NCBI GenBank assembly: GCA_020637335.1
Contig: JACJWC010000005.1
Location: forward strand, 193,310 to 257,309
Origin: Acidobacteriota bacterium
Lineage (GTDB): Bacteria > Acidobacteriota > Holophagae > Acanthopleuribacterales > Acanthopleuribacteraceae
Reading direction: 5' to 3'
DNA: 64,000 nt
Every line of letters starts with the position of its first letter. Position 1 is the first letter of the stretch. Below the pieces are notes generated by a model that was not told the DNA's origin, did no database searches, and saw only the letters and a program-made list of their open reading frames with translations. Below, piece by piece: positions 45,798 through 53,843 of the stretch. The translations under genes were made by a program, and so were the position numbers.

Positions 45798-45830
45798 CCC
45801 TGGGTGACGAGCAACGCGAGGAACCCAGGG
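45798..45830. repeat. Long hairpin CCCTGGGT/ACCCAGGG
   Basis: An 8-bp perfect stem closes a 17-base loop containing GACGAGCAACGCGAGGA. Hairpins of this look are common in interspersed repeats of some bacteria; no second copy was found in this window. Confidence 0.5.
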
Positions 45831-45917
45831 ACAATCCCCCAACCCACCAGAGCCCGGCAGGGCGACTGAACCTGCGCCAATTAACGCTCAGTTTGTTTGT
45901 GGCTCAATTTTCTCTTT

Positions 45918-46119
45918 GTGGCCCGGGTTGTTTTACCCGGGAAGACGGCCTTCGTCAAAACCAAGACATTGAATCGTTTTGGATGGTGGAAGGGCGCTGC
46001 CCAAAACTTTGAACTTTGAAAGAGGATAAAAAAAGTGTGGGATGGACAGGAACATCCTTGCTCTGACCAACTTTTTAAATGGGGCTTCGCCCCATCGCGG
46101 GTAGGCAACACGCGCCACA
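45918..46119 (+). repeat. Palindrome-ended element, copy 1
   Basis: About 200 bases that begin GTGGCCCGGGTTGTTTTACC and end CGCGGGTAGGCAACACGCGC plus CACAT. The ends are inverted relative to each other, and each can fold into its own hairpin. The right part contains ATGGGGCTTCGCCCCAT. It carries no gene. A second copy is at 46920-47124 in the same orientation. Confidence 0.7.
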
Positions 46120-46181
46120 TAACGAATCCACCCCTTTCAGCACCTCAGCACTGGGGAAGGGCCATTTTCCTTACCGTTGCG

Positions 46182-46763
46182 TTAGCTTTCTGCTTTGACC
46201 TTGAGTGCAGCTTCACGCCAGCTTCTGAGGTAGGGGTTTACCTTGTATTTCGAATGAATATCGACATAATTCAAAAACCAACCGGTGAGTCCGTCCCACG
46301 CTTTTGGGTCGCCGGCTGGGTGCAGGGTCCAGCCCAGTTCGGCCAGGGTCCAGTTGGCTTTTGCGCCGTTGGTCAACATGGAGCAACAGACAAAATTACT
46401 GGCCTCATTGGCACCGCCGCGCGCGATCGGTTCGACGTGATCGATGGTCGGGAACATTTCCCAAAAGGCCATATGGGTTTCACTCATTTTCCAATTGGGA
46501 TGAAAGGGGAACGCCTCGGGCATGACCAAGCTGAGCAAGCGTAACACCCCGGGAAACAACAGCTTGCGTCCGGTATAACGATCGATAAACCCATCGCGCC
46601 AAAACACTTGCATAGCTTGATAGTTCGTAAAACTACGACCCACCCGTTTTTGGTACACAAACGGATATTCCTTTTGCAACAAGGCGATTGCCGGATCAAG
46701 GCCCTGCTCCATCAAGGTCGAACACACATCCTGAATAATCCCGGCCCGATCCTGTTCTAACAC
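46182..46763 (-). CDS. HNH-type endonuclease-like protein
   Basis: 193 residues. The C-terminal half holds an HNH-like motif: FPTIDHVEPIARGGANEASN followed by FVCCSMLTNGAKAN, with an upstream zinc-ligand-poor strand DRYTGRKLLFPG. HNH enzymes cut DNA; this could be a restriction-type or mobile-element nuclease. The third of three consecutive GTG codons (46763) is preferred because AGGGAGG lies five bases before it; an extension to 46868 gives an unnatural hydrophobic leader. The gene is bracketed by two copies of a 200-base palindromic element. Confidence 0.75.
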   Translation of the reverse strand: MLEQDRAGIIQDVCSTLMEQGLDPAIALLQKEYPFVYQKRVGRSFTNYQAMQVFWRDGFIDRYTGRKLLFPGVLRLLSLVMPEAFPFHPNWKMSETHMAFWEMFPTIDHVEPIARGGANEASNFVCCSMLTNGAKANWTLAELGWTLHPAGDPKAWDGLTGWFLNYVDIHSKYKVNPYLRSWREAALKVKAES

Positions 46764-46919
46764 CACCACCTCCCTGCTATTTTTCCCATCGGCCAATTCC
46801 CCACAAACCCAAGCCCAATCCAATCGATCCCCAACAAAAACTAGAAAGGTTAACCAAGTCAAAACCACCCAAGCCTAACAACCTGGATCGCCTTTTATGG
46901 ACAGGGCGTTTTTTCTGAT

Positions 46920-47124
46920 GTGGCCCGGGTTGTTTACCCGGGGAGACGGCCTTTGGTTTTACGCGAAAATTGAATTTGGTTTGGAAGTTGGAAGAAGCGG
47001 CGCCAAGGGCCTTCTGCGGCGATTTTTCTAACCAAGGTTGTCGGATGGGTCTTAGCAGATTCGCCCTAACCAACTTTTGGAATGGGGCTTGGCCCCATCG
47101 CGGGTAAAACAACCCGCGCCACAT
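46920..47124 (+). repeat. Palindrome-ended element, copy 2
   Basis: Begins GTGGCCCGGGTTGTTTACCC and ends CGGGTAAAACAACCCGCGCC plus ACAT, so its two 24-base ends are near-perfect inverted repeats. The outer 40-50 bases on each side match copy 1 closely; the middle matches only weakly. No gene inside. Confidence 0.75.
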
Positions 47125-47306
47125 AGAAAGCGCATCCTTTTAAAATACGGGTCCCGGTGGCTGAACCATTCTTCCCAGGTTGGTTGTGAAACTAAAAAAA
47201 AACCCATACCCAATCAACGTCCTTTCTATTTTTCAGCCATCGGGAAAATTGGGGCTTGCCTGTTTGGCATTTGGAACCTAATTTAATGTTACCCCCTCAG
47301 ATGCAA

Positions 47307-47385
47307 ACGTGACCTTCCCACGTAATGCGGTGACACCGCATGCCATTTATGTCCTTCTGTGCTGGGTAAAAGGCGGAGAATCCGC
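47307..47385. repeat. Three adjacent short palindromes
   Basis: ACGTG-ACCTTCC-CACGT (47307-47323), ATGCGGTG-A-CACCGCAT (47325-47341) and GCGGA-GAA-TCCGC (47373-47385) follow each other at the edge of the AT-rich island. Confidence 0.65.
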
Positions 47386-47413
47386 GATCCTCGGAACTGA
47401 AGTACTGAGTTGG

Positions 47414-47446
47414 CTATTCCCTATAATTTGGTTTAAGGGATAATAG
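47414..47446 (+). promoter_or_regulatory. TATAAT box inside an inverted repeat
   Basis: CTATTCCCT and AGGGATAATAG are imperfect inverted arms, and TATAAT (47422-47427) lies between them, five to ten bases before the gene start region. This looks like a promoter with an overlapping operator. No clear -35 box was found. Confidence 0.45.
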
Positions 47447-47450
47447 TAAT

Positions 47451-48467
47451 ATGACTTCAATCGCAACAAAAATCGACCAACTCGTCTTTTATCATCACAG
47501 AAAAATAACCAAATTCACAGAACTCAATCAACTTGCAATGTTTTTCGACTGGAATTTCTTAAGTGATTTGAAAAATGTGTTATTTCATAACAAACAAATT
47601 TCAAGTCAAAAGAAAATAAAAAAAACTCAATTCATTCTGTCATGGATAGACAAAAGCCCTTATGCAAAATTTGTAAACGCTGTTTATGACGCAAACAACA
47701 ATATTATTAAGCAAAAGGTTGAACTGGGTGATGCAGCTATTGTATTTTTAGATATACCAAACCTCACAAAAGGAATGCAAAAATCAACAAAGTCAAAAGC
47801 ATTATTACTTCAAGCCAAAATTGGCAGCTCGAATTCCACTCAACGTGTACCTATTTATTCTTCAAAAAACGTATCTTCTACCTCAAAAGAACTAGCGTTA
47901 TATCGCAATTGGGATGATTTCGATTTATACCACTATTCAAACAGCAAAATCCCACAACAACAGAACATTAGCTTTCCAAGATGGAACACAAAACACCCAC
48001 CATATGGTTGGTACTGCGTATGTCCGAGGTCTCCTAATCATCAGTGGAAATCACCATGGATGTGTGCGCCAGCATCAAACGGAAAATTTTTTAATACAAC
48101 TTTTGGAAAAATGTTGGTTTCCTTTTTCCAAAACAATAGAATTTATAATTCAAGTATCGGTGATTTTTTTCAACACGAACCGAATTGGCCAGCCCAAAAT
48201 ATTTCAGGTTTTTTTGGGTGGGATATAGTAATCAATGAAATTTTAGCAATCTGTAAAATCTCCGCTCTACCACAATATATTTTTGGCAACAATGCAGGCA
48301 AAAAATCGCGAGAAATCATTTCAATGATTTCAATTGATGATGTTTTCTATAGTTGCGATGATTTCGGACCGTATTTTTTTAAAACAAATTGTCGGGTTTT
48401 TGAAGCCATCACTGCTACAAATAAGAAAAAATTTCCCGTATTGACAATTATCCAATACGATGAATGA
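47451..48467 (+). CDS. AT-rich gene, possible PD-(D/E)XK-type protein
   Basis: 338 residues, strongly AT-rich and unlike the neighbouring backbone. I do not recognise it with certainty. The stretch ELGDAAIVF (Glu91, Asp94) followed about 25 residues later by ALLLQAK (Gln121, Lys123) resembles the D...QxK core of restriction-endonuclease-like nucleases, and the following SKELALYRNWDDF is the kind of sequence I associate with a family of uncharacterised defence-island proteins. Cysteines around residues 188-206 might bind zinc. It converges on the TIR-like gene, with seven bases between the stops. A role in defence is inferred from position only. Confidence 0.6.
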   Translation: MTSIATKIDQLVFYHHRKITKFTELNQLAMFFDWNFLSDLKNVLFHNKQISSQKKIKKTQFILSWIDKSPYAKFVNAVYDANNNIIKQKVELGDAAIVFLDIPNLTKGMQKSTKSKALLLQAKIGSSNSTQRVPIYSSKNVSSTSKELALYRNWDDFDLYHYSNSKIPQQQNISFPRWNTKHPPYGWYCVCPRSPNHQWKSPWMCAPASNGKFFNTTFGKMLVSFFQNNRIYNSSIGDFFQHEPNWPAQNISGFFGWDIVINEILAICKISALPQYIFGNNAGKKSREIISMISIDDVFYSCDDFGPYFFKTNCRVFEAITATNKKKFPVLTIIQYDE

Positions 48468-48474
48468 TTCTTTT

Positions 48475-49470
48475 TTATTTTCTTGAAACGAGTCGTCTCA
48501 ATCTTGGGCGAACACACCCAACTTTATGAAAGGGAGACAATTCCTCTGATAGAAAAATCAAATCCTTATCCTGAAAAGTTTCTAAAATTGCATCCACCAA
48601 AATGGAAGATTGACCAACAATCTCACTCAGAGTTTGACTTGAAAAAACATTCTCGCTTACTATCAGGTCGGCGACTTTGTCAACAAGGTTGTCAAAATTT
48701 TCAATGAAAAGTTTCGCAAATGCCAAAATTCCTTCCTTTGATACGGCAAAAGGCATTCGATTCGAATTTAACGAACGATGTCTCTTAATATACCCATGAT
48801 GTTCAATTTCATCTAGTAGGCTATCCAACTCTTCCTCGTTAAATTGTAAGTCACTTAGACAATCTAGATCAACATGTCTTTGATTCGACTCAATAGCCAC
48901 CTCACAGGCTCTAATGAGAATGGATGAACTATCTTCGTCAAGACCATGTAGGACATATTCCTTCCTGATCTCTTCAAGCATAATTTCTAGAGCATTTATG
49001 ATCCATTTCCCAAGGTCTTTCTTTACTCTAGGTTTCGAAGGGTCGTTTTTTGCTAAACAATACACCGCATGACTTCGATGACTCAAATCAAAAGGTAAAT
49101 CAGCAGGAAACGAACCAAACGAAGAATTGAAAAAGCTTATTATGCGACTTTCTCCTATTGACTTTAAAGCATATCCATACTCAATCATCACATTTGGATT
49201 GGGCATCTTTCGCGCCAATATTTCATTCGAATTTACAGTGGAAATATCACAAACAAAAATATCACATTCCTCAATTTTTTCAAGAATGATTTCTGCTATA
49301 TTTCTTGATCCTGATCTGTTTTTTGGGCCCTGATCCAAACAAATGCTGATATTAGGAATTTTTTTCTGTACCTCGATAATGGAATACTTGAGTAAGTCTT
49401 CAATAAATCCTCGATTGGTTGAGTTCGGCAAATCAGATTGCCAGGAATAAAACATTGAAATTTTGATCAT
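48475..49470 (-). CDS. TIR-like nucleotide-binding protein
   Basis: 331 residues. The N-terminal 160 residues look like a TIR-like or nucleoside deoxyribosyltransferase-like fold: MFYSWQSDLPNSTNRGFIED, ILEKIEECDIFVCDIS, and NPNVMIEYGYALKSIGESRI, with Glu in VMIEYGYAL as a candidate NAD-processing residue. The C-terminal half is helical and may sense or oligomerise. Such domains act as NADases or nucleotide sensors in anti-phage systems. The ATG at 49470 overlaps the stop of a small frameshifted ORF (ATGA). It is the last gene of the island, AT-rich like hamAB. Confidence 0.75.
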   Translation of the reverse strand: MIKISMFYSWQSDLPNSTNRGFIEDLLKYSIIEVQKKIPNISICLDQGPKNRSGSRNIAEIILEKIEECDIFVCDISTVNSNEILARKMPNPNVMIEYGYALKSIGESRIISFFNSSFGSFPADLPFDLSHRSHAVYCLAKNDPSKPRVKKDLGKWIINALEIMLEEIRKEYVLHGLDEDSSSILIRACEVAIESNQRHVDLDCLSDLQFNEEELDSLLDEIEHHGYIKRHRSLNSNRMPFAVSKEGILAFAKLFIENFDNLVDKVADLIVSENVFSSQTLSEIVGQSSILVDAILETFQDKDLIFLSEELSPFHKVGCVRPRLRRLVSRK

Positions 49471-49653
49471 AAGATAAAATTGTCCCAACTACATAATTTC
49501 GATGAATTTACATGGCATTCTTCAATTGAACCAGGATTGCACCTTACAATATGGATTTCGTCACCGTTTACAATATGAAAATTGGCATGTTTCCTTTCGT
49601 GTATTTCTTTTTCCTCCTAATCGATCCTGTTTTCCAATCATTTTCTTAGCCAT
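49467..49653 (-). pseudogene. Small ORF with +1 frame change, coupled to TIR-like gene
   Basis: An ATG at 49653 has a strong GGAGGG four bases before it and opens a frame (MAKKMIGKQDRLGGK...) that stops after 30 codons. The +1 frame then runs without a stop as HANFHIVNGDEIHIVRCNPG and on to a TGA at 49469-49467, which overlaps the TIR-like start as ATGA. Removing one base in the GGAGGAAAAAG run would give one protein of about 61 residues. It may be a broken gene, a sequencing error, or a site of recoding; AGGAGG lies directly at the junction. I do not recognise the protein. Confidence 0.5.
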
Positions 49654-49768
49654 GGTACCCTCCAAGAACGGCCATTTAACCAATTAACTCTACATAATGT
49701 ATGTCCTGGGAGGGAAACACACACAATATGTTGATATTTTTTTACCTAAAATCGGGGTTTAACGGGAA

Positions 49769-51235
49769 TCACCCATTTAGAAGGTCTTCTACGGTTCTGA
49801 ATTCTTCTAGGGCGGCTTCAAGTTGTTCGACGATTTCGGCGGCCAGGATGTGGGGGGCGGGTAGGTTTTCGGTGTCTTGTAGCGCATCGTCTTTGAGCCA
49901 GAAGATGTCGAGGTTGGTTTTGTCGCGGGCGATGATTTCGTCGTAGCTGTAGGCGCGCCATCGGCCATCGGGGTTGGATTCCGACCAGGTCCCCCGGCGT
50001 TGGCTGCGGTCTGAGGCTTGGTAAAGGGCGATGAATTCATCGAAATCATTGCGTTTGAGCGGGTTTCCTTTGAGCGTTTTGTGGATGTTCGTGCGGTAAT
50101 CGTAGATCCACAGCTCTTGGGTCCAAGCCGATTTACTGGCCGGCCTGTTGTCAAAGAAGATGACGTTGGCCTTGACACCTTGGGCGTAGAAGATCCCGGT
50201 CGGTAAGCGTAACAGGGTGTGGAAATCGGTGCGTTCGAGCAGGTTCTTGCGCACGGTTTCACCGGCGCCACCTTCGAAGAGCACGTTATCGGGTACGACG
50301 ACGGCGGCTTTGCCATCGATCTTGAGCATGTTGGCGATGTGCTGCACGAAGTTGAGCTGTTTGTTGGAGGTGGTGCCCCAGAAATCCTCACGTTCATAGA
50401 CCAGCTTTTCCTGTTCCTTTTTACCGGTCTTTTCGTTGATAACGGTAATGGAACTCTTCTTGCCGAAGGGCGGATTGGCCAGAACCATATCGACCCGATC
50501 ATCGCCGACCTCTTTGGCCAGGGCATCGTTGGCGGTGATGGGACATTCGTCACCGCCGATACCGTGTAAGTAGAGGTTCATGGCACACAGGCGAACCACG
50601 CTGTCGACGATATCATTCCCGCGCAGGGCGTGTTCTTTGAGGTGTTTTCGGTCGGCTTTGGAGTGGGCAGTTTTGGCCATGTAATCGTGGGCGGCCAATA
50701 AAAAGCCGCCGGTACCACAGGCGGGATCGGCAACGGTATCGGTGGGTTTGGGTTGCATCACTTCGACCATTGCCTGGATTAACGGGCGCGGGGTAAAGTA
50801 TTGCCCGGCACCGCCTTTCACATCCTGAGCGTTGCGTTCCAACAGGCCTTCGTAGATGTCACCTTTCACGTCCGCCGGCAAGGTGGACCACTGCTCCTTG
50901 TCGATCATCTTGATCAAGCGTTCCAGCTTGGCGGGGTCCTGGATTTTGTTCTGCGCCTTGCGAAAGATGGTGCCTAACATGCCGCCTTTTTTGCCTAGGC
51001 TTTCCAGGGTATGGCGGTATTGCAGTTCTAAATCATCACCATCGAGCTTGACCAAATGACCCCAATTGAATTTAGTCGGCACCTGGACATGCTGACCGGC
51101 CTTGTCCCGCTCATCGGCCATTTTGAGGAAGATCAAATACGTAATCTGCTCGACATAATCCCCATAACCCACACCGTCATCACGTAAGACGTGGGCGTAG
51201 TTCCAGACTTTGTTTACTATTTCTGATGCGCTCAT
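49769..51235 (-). CDS. hsdM: Type I restriction-modification methyltransferase HsdM
   Basis: 488 residues. An N-terminal helical domain (HsdM_N type, with VEQITYLIFLKMADERD) precedes an N6-adenine methyltransferase domain with SAM motif DPACGTGGFLLAA (170-182) and catalytic NPPF (254-257). With HsdS it methylates the recognition sites; with HsdR it forms the restriction complex. Composition is GC-rich like hsdR and unlike the genes just upstream. It starts 49 bases after the hamB stop, in an AT-rich gap that may carry its own promoter. Confidence 0.95.
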   Translation of the reverse strand: MSASEIVNKVWNYAHVLRDDGVGYGDYVEQITYLIFLKMADERDKAGQHVQVPTKFNWGHLVKLDGDDLELQYRHTLESLGKKGGMLGTIFRKAQNKIQDPAKLERLIKMIDKEQWSTLPADVKGDIYEGLLERNAQDVKGGAGQYFTPRPLIQAMVEVMQPKPTDTVADPACGTGGFLLAAHDYMAKTAHSKADRKHLKEHALRGNDIVDSVVRLCAMNLYLHGIGGDECPITANDALAKEVGDDRVDMVLANPPFGKKSSITVINEKTGKKEQEKLVYEREDFWGTTSNKQLNFVQHIANMLKIDGKAAVVVPDNVLFEGGAGETVRKNLLERTDFHTLLRLPTGIFYAQGVKANVIFFDNRPASKSAWTQELWIYDYRTNIHKTLKGNPLKRNDFDEFIALYQASDRSQRRGTWSESNPDGRWRAYSYDEIIARDKTNLDIFWLKDDALQDTENLPAPHILAAEIVEQLEAALEEFRTVEDLLNG

Positions 51236-51284
51236 ATTCTCTATACTTTATAATTTAATATTTCTGTACGTTTAATTGATGTAA

Positions 51285-53843
51285 CTATCCTACCGCTTCT
51301 GTAACAAGCCCTTTTCTGTGCAGCTCATCCAATATTACCTGAGAGAGCTTGAATTCATTGCCAGTCAAACCATGCAACCAAATACGAGCTTTATAAACAG
51401 TCGGATTCGAGTCAGGGATTAAATTCTCAAGGACAGATGCGCTTATTCTAGAGAGCCCTAGTTCAATAAAAGCTTGGCCAGCCACTGATGAAACACCGAG
51501 TTCTAGCGCCAAAGGAAAGTCATAAATTCCTTTAGATTTTTCCGTTAACCCTGCTTCTTCTAATGCAAACCTTAATAGATCTATATAAGCCTTACCTAAT
51601 TGCACATACTTAAATCGTAATATTTCTTCAACAAACTCGAACACTTTCCTTATCTGCGTATCGACTTTAACAGGCTTGTTGCCATTATTTTTCATGGAAT
51701 ATTTAATCTGTTCATCTATAAGCTGGGGAAGAGGTTTACCTCTCATCCATGCCAGCGCAGTCACTGTAAGTTTATTTGCAAATTTAGATGTATTGTTACC
51801 AAGAATATATTTATTAATGCGACTAAATATTGCTACGTAATTTTGGTAAACATTATCTGTAGGATTTCTAGGTATCAATGATTCATAGTCTTCTTTAAGA
51901 ATCTTTTCTCTAAATCGCTTAAGTAATCTAGCTTGGCCAAAAGGGTTTACTGTCCAGTTATTGGCAATAATCACATCAGGAAGATTCATTTCTTTAACCG
52001 CTTCTTTAGCTGTTTCCACTAATAGTTTGCATTTTTCCTCTGACATTTTACCTACAAGAGATCTTTTGACATACTTATCAATGGTATCTTTAGCTGATTT
52101 TGATAAAAGCAGACCAGATGCTGCATCAATTGGACTATATGGTTGGAATGGTCGTTCTCCTTCGTTTTCACCACGTAATTTAGAAAGAACTTCATTGTAA
52201 TTATCTAGTATAGTTTTGCGAAATGATGGCGCTATCGTGTATTTAGTCTTGTCTGTTAGCGGTTGATTCTCCCAGTCTTCATAATCCACCAAAAATACAT
52301 TCCCGACGATATCCTGTCCAAGCCTCCCAGCTCTGCCTGCAAAGTTCCACAAAGATGCAGAATCTAACTCGTCACCACGACCTCGTGTTGGTGTATCAAT
52401 AAAGACGTTTCTCGCAGGCAAATTTACACCCTGGAATAACGTAGTAGTACAAACCAAATATTTAAGCTTTGATGCCTTAAAGGCTTCTTCCAACGCCTCT
52501 CTTAGTAAGCTAGGCATTTTCCCATAGTGAAACCCTACGCCTTTAAGAACGTGCTTAGCTAGCGAGTAATTCTTATGTACATGCTTCTTTATAAACTCTG
52601 ACAATTCTTTAAGTGTTACATCATCATCTTCTATATCAGATGCTATTTGTGCTGCCGTTGTTTCTGCATCGACAGGACCAGTACCATATACGAGAGAACC
52701 ACCCACCATGCCTAATTCTAAGGACACTGCTGCCAACCTAGTTTTGGCATTAGCAAATCCGCGCTCCGACTCATAAGTCCCTAACGCTATTTTTTTATCT
52801 TCAGCAAATAACGCGAGCCTAAGAGCTTTCGCGTTCTCTGCGACAGGTTGAACTATTATTCGATTTTGTACAACAGGAGTTAAATCTGTCTGCTCTATTT
52901 TTAGATCATCCATATCTAAGGCTTGATTATAAGCATCAAAACCGGTTGCACCAGGTGCTAAAAAAAGAAATCTAGAGTTATTACTTCTTGACCTTATTGT
53001 CTCCAAGCTATCTTGTAATATCATTCCTCTGGAGTTATCATTAATAGCCTGCGCCTCATCCACAATAACAAGATCAAAGACACCATCCCAAATTGATAGC
53101 AATACCTGTAGCCGTTCTTGCGTCAAAACAAATATTTGCTTTTTCTTTGTATCTGGATCTAATGTTGGAATTGTTGAGACTCTAATATTATTTAGATTAT
53201 TATCGAGTCGTTGTGTTATTTTTCCAAATATCTCTGTAACCAGCGCACGAGTTGGTGCAATAAACACAGCACAATAACTATTTTCTTCTATCGCTCGTTG
53301 GCACAAATATTCTAAGATTACAAAGGATTTACCTGCTGAGGTTGGCGCTGAAATTGCTGTTGCGAATGACTTAGGTAAATTTGTCCATACCTTATGTTGA
53401 AAGTCCGTGAGTGAAAACGCTTTGCTGGCGATCTGCACTGTATTCAGTGACTTTAATAGATTATTTCTTAGATAGTTCTCAAACGAGCCGTCTTTGATCT
53501 TCAAATCAGCGCTTAATCTATCATGACCGGGGAAATTGCCCAGTTCTGACAAAATATTTAATGCTGCTTGCCTTGGGCGCATGTCATCAGTTGCCAAAGA
53601 AGCATATAGCGCCATAGCCTGTGCCATTACTCTATCTGACTCTATAGACGACTGAGCAATGATGGATGCGGATTGAATATGTCGTTTTACCGCATTTTCA
53701 AGTCCATCAGATATCATGCTTGTACCGTTACGGATTTTTGGAAACAAGCTAGCTATCCCTTTGGACCATACTGATTCCAAATCAACCCAGAACTCTGGAT
53801 TTAATTTAATCCTTTCCGTCAAATCATTAGCGAACATGCTCAC
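51285..53843 (-). CDS. hamB: Hachiman-like helicase HamB
   Basis: 852 residues of a superfamily 2, Ski2-like helicase: Walker A ISAPTSAGKSF (166-173), motif II VDEAQ (262-265), a motif III-like FLAPGATG, and motif VI NFAGRAGRLGQD. In the Hachiman anti-phage system the helicase HamB acts on DNA together with the nuclease HamA and the pair degrades DNA on damage or infection (family knowledge). Here hamA lies directly upstream and overlaps hamB by 17 bases, which is the main support for the name. Start is GTG at 53843 or ATG at 53837. The gene is AT-rich. Confidence 0.85.
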   Translation of the reverse strand: MSMFANDLTERIKLNPEFWVDLESVWSKGIASLFPKIRNGTSMISDGLENAVKRHIQSASIIAQSSIESDRVMAQAMALYASLATDDMRPRQAALNILSELGNFPGHDRLSADLKIKDGSFENYLRNNLLKSLNTVQIASKAFSLTDFQHKVWTNLPKSFATAISAPTSAGKSFVILEYLCQRAIEENSYCAVFIAPTRALVTEIFGKITQRLDNNLNNIRVSTIPTLDPDTKKKQIFVLTQERLQVLLSIWDGVFDLVIVDEAQAINDNSRGMILQDSLETIRSRSNNSRFLFLAPGATGFDAYNQALDMDDLKIEQTDLTPVVQNRIIVQPVAENAKALRLALFAEDKKIALGTYESERGFANAKTRLAAVSLELGMVGGSLVYGTGPVDAETTAAQIASDIEDDDVTLKELSEFIKKHVHKNYSLAKHVLKGVGFHYGKMPSLLREALEEAFKASKLKYLVCTTTLFQGVNLPARNVFIDTPTRGRGDELDSASLWNFAGRAGRLGQDIVGNVFLVDYEDWENQPLTDKTKYTIAPSFRKTILDNYNEVLSKLRGENEGERPFQPYSPIDAASGLLLSKSAKDTIDKYVKRSLVGKMSEEKCKLLVETAKEAVKEMNLPDVIIANNWTVNPFGQARLLKRFREKILKEDYESLIPRNPTDNVYQNYVAIFSRINKYILGNNTSKFANKLTVTALAWMRGKPLPQLIDEQIKYSMKNNGNKPVKVDTQIRKVFEFVEEILRFKYVQLGKAYIDLLRFALEEAGLTEKSKGIYDFPLALELGVSSVAGQAFIELGLSRISASVLENLIPDSNPTVYKARIWLHGLTGNEFKLSQVILDELHRKGLVTEAVG

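Larger units (their letters stand above)
45584..46181. other. Gene-free region with hairpins and an element
   Basis: No gene is supported. Bases 45798-45830 form CCCTGGGT ... ACCCAGGG around a 17-base loop, and 45918-46119 is a palindrome-ended element listed separately. A 70-codon frame at 45595 is rejected because its composition follows the hairpins and no ribosome site precedes it. Confidence 0.6.
46764..47450. other. Gene-free region, element and palindromes
   Basis: No gene is supported. It holds the second palindrome-ended element (46920-47124), three adjacent palindromes (47307-47385) and a promoter-like dyad before the AT-rich gene at 47451. Base composition changes sharply near 47400, where the AT-rich island begins. 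Confidence 0.6.

Noticed and set aside
45595..45807. 70-codon frame next to the ATP-grasp gene
   Set aside because: It runs through a hairpin repeat, has no ribosome site and no recognisable domain.
49590..49625. Programmed -1 frameshift at the A-run
   Set aside because: The change needed is +1, and the run is A-AAA-AG without the classical A-AAA-AAG arrangement. Recoding remains possible but is not claimed.
49502..49687. 61-codon frame on the plus strand between hsdM and the TIR-like gene
   Set aside because: It is antisense to the better supported minus-strand small ORF with strong ribosome site and ATGA overlap.
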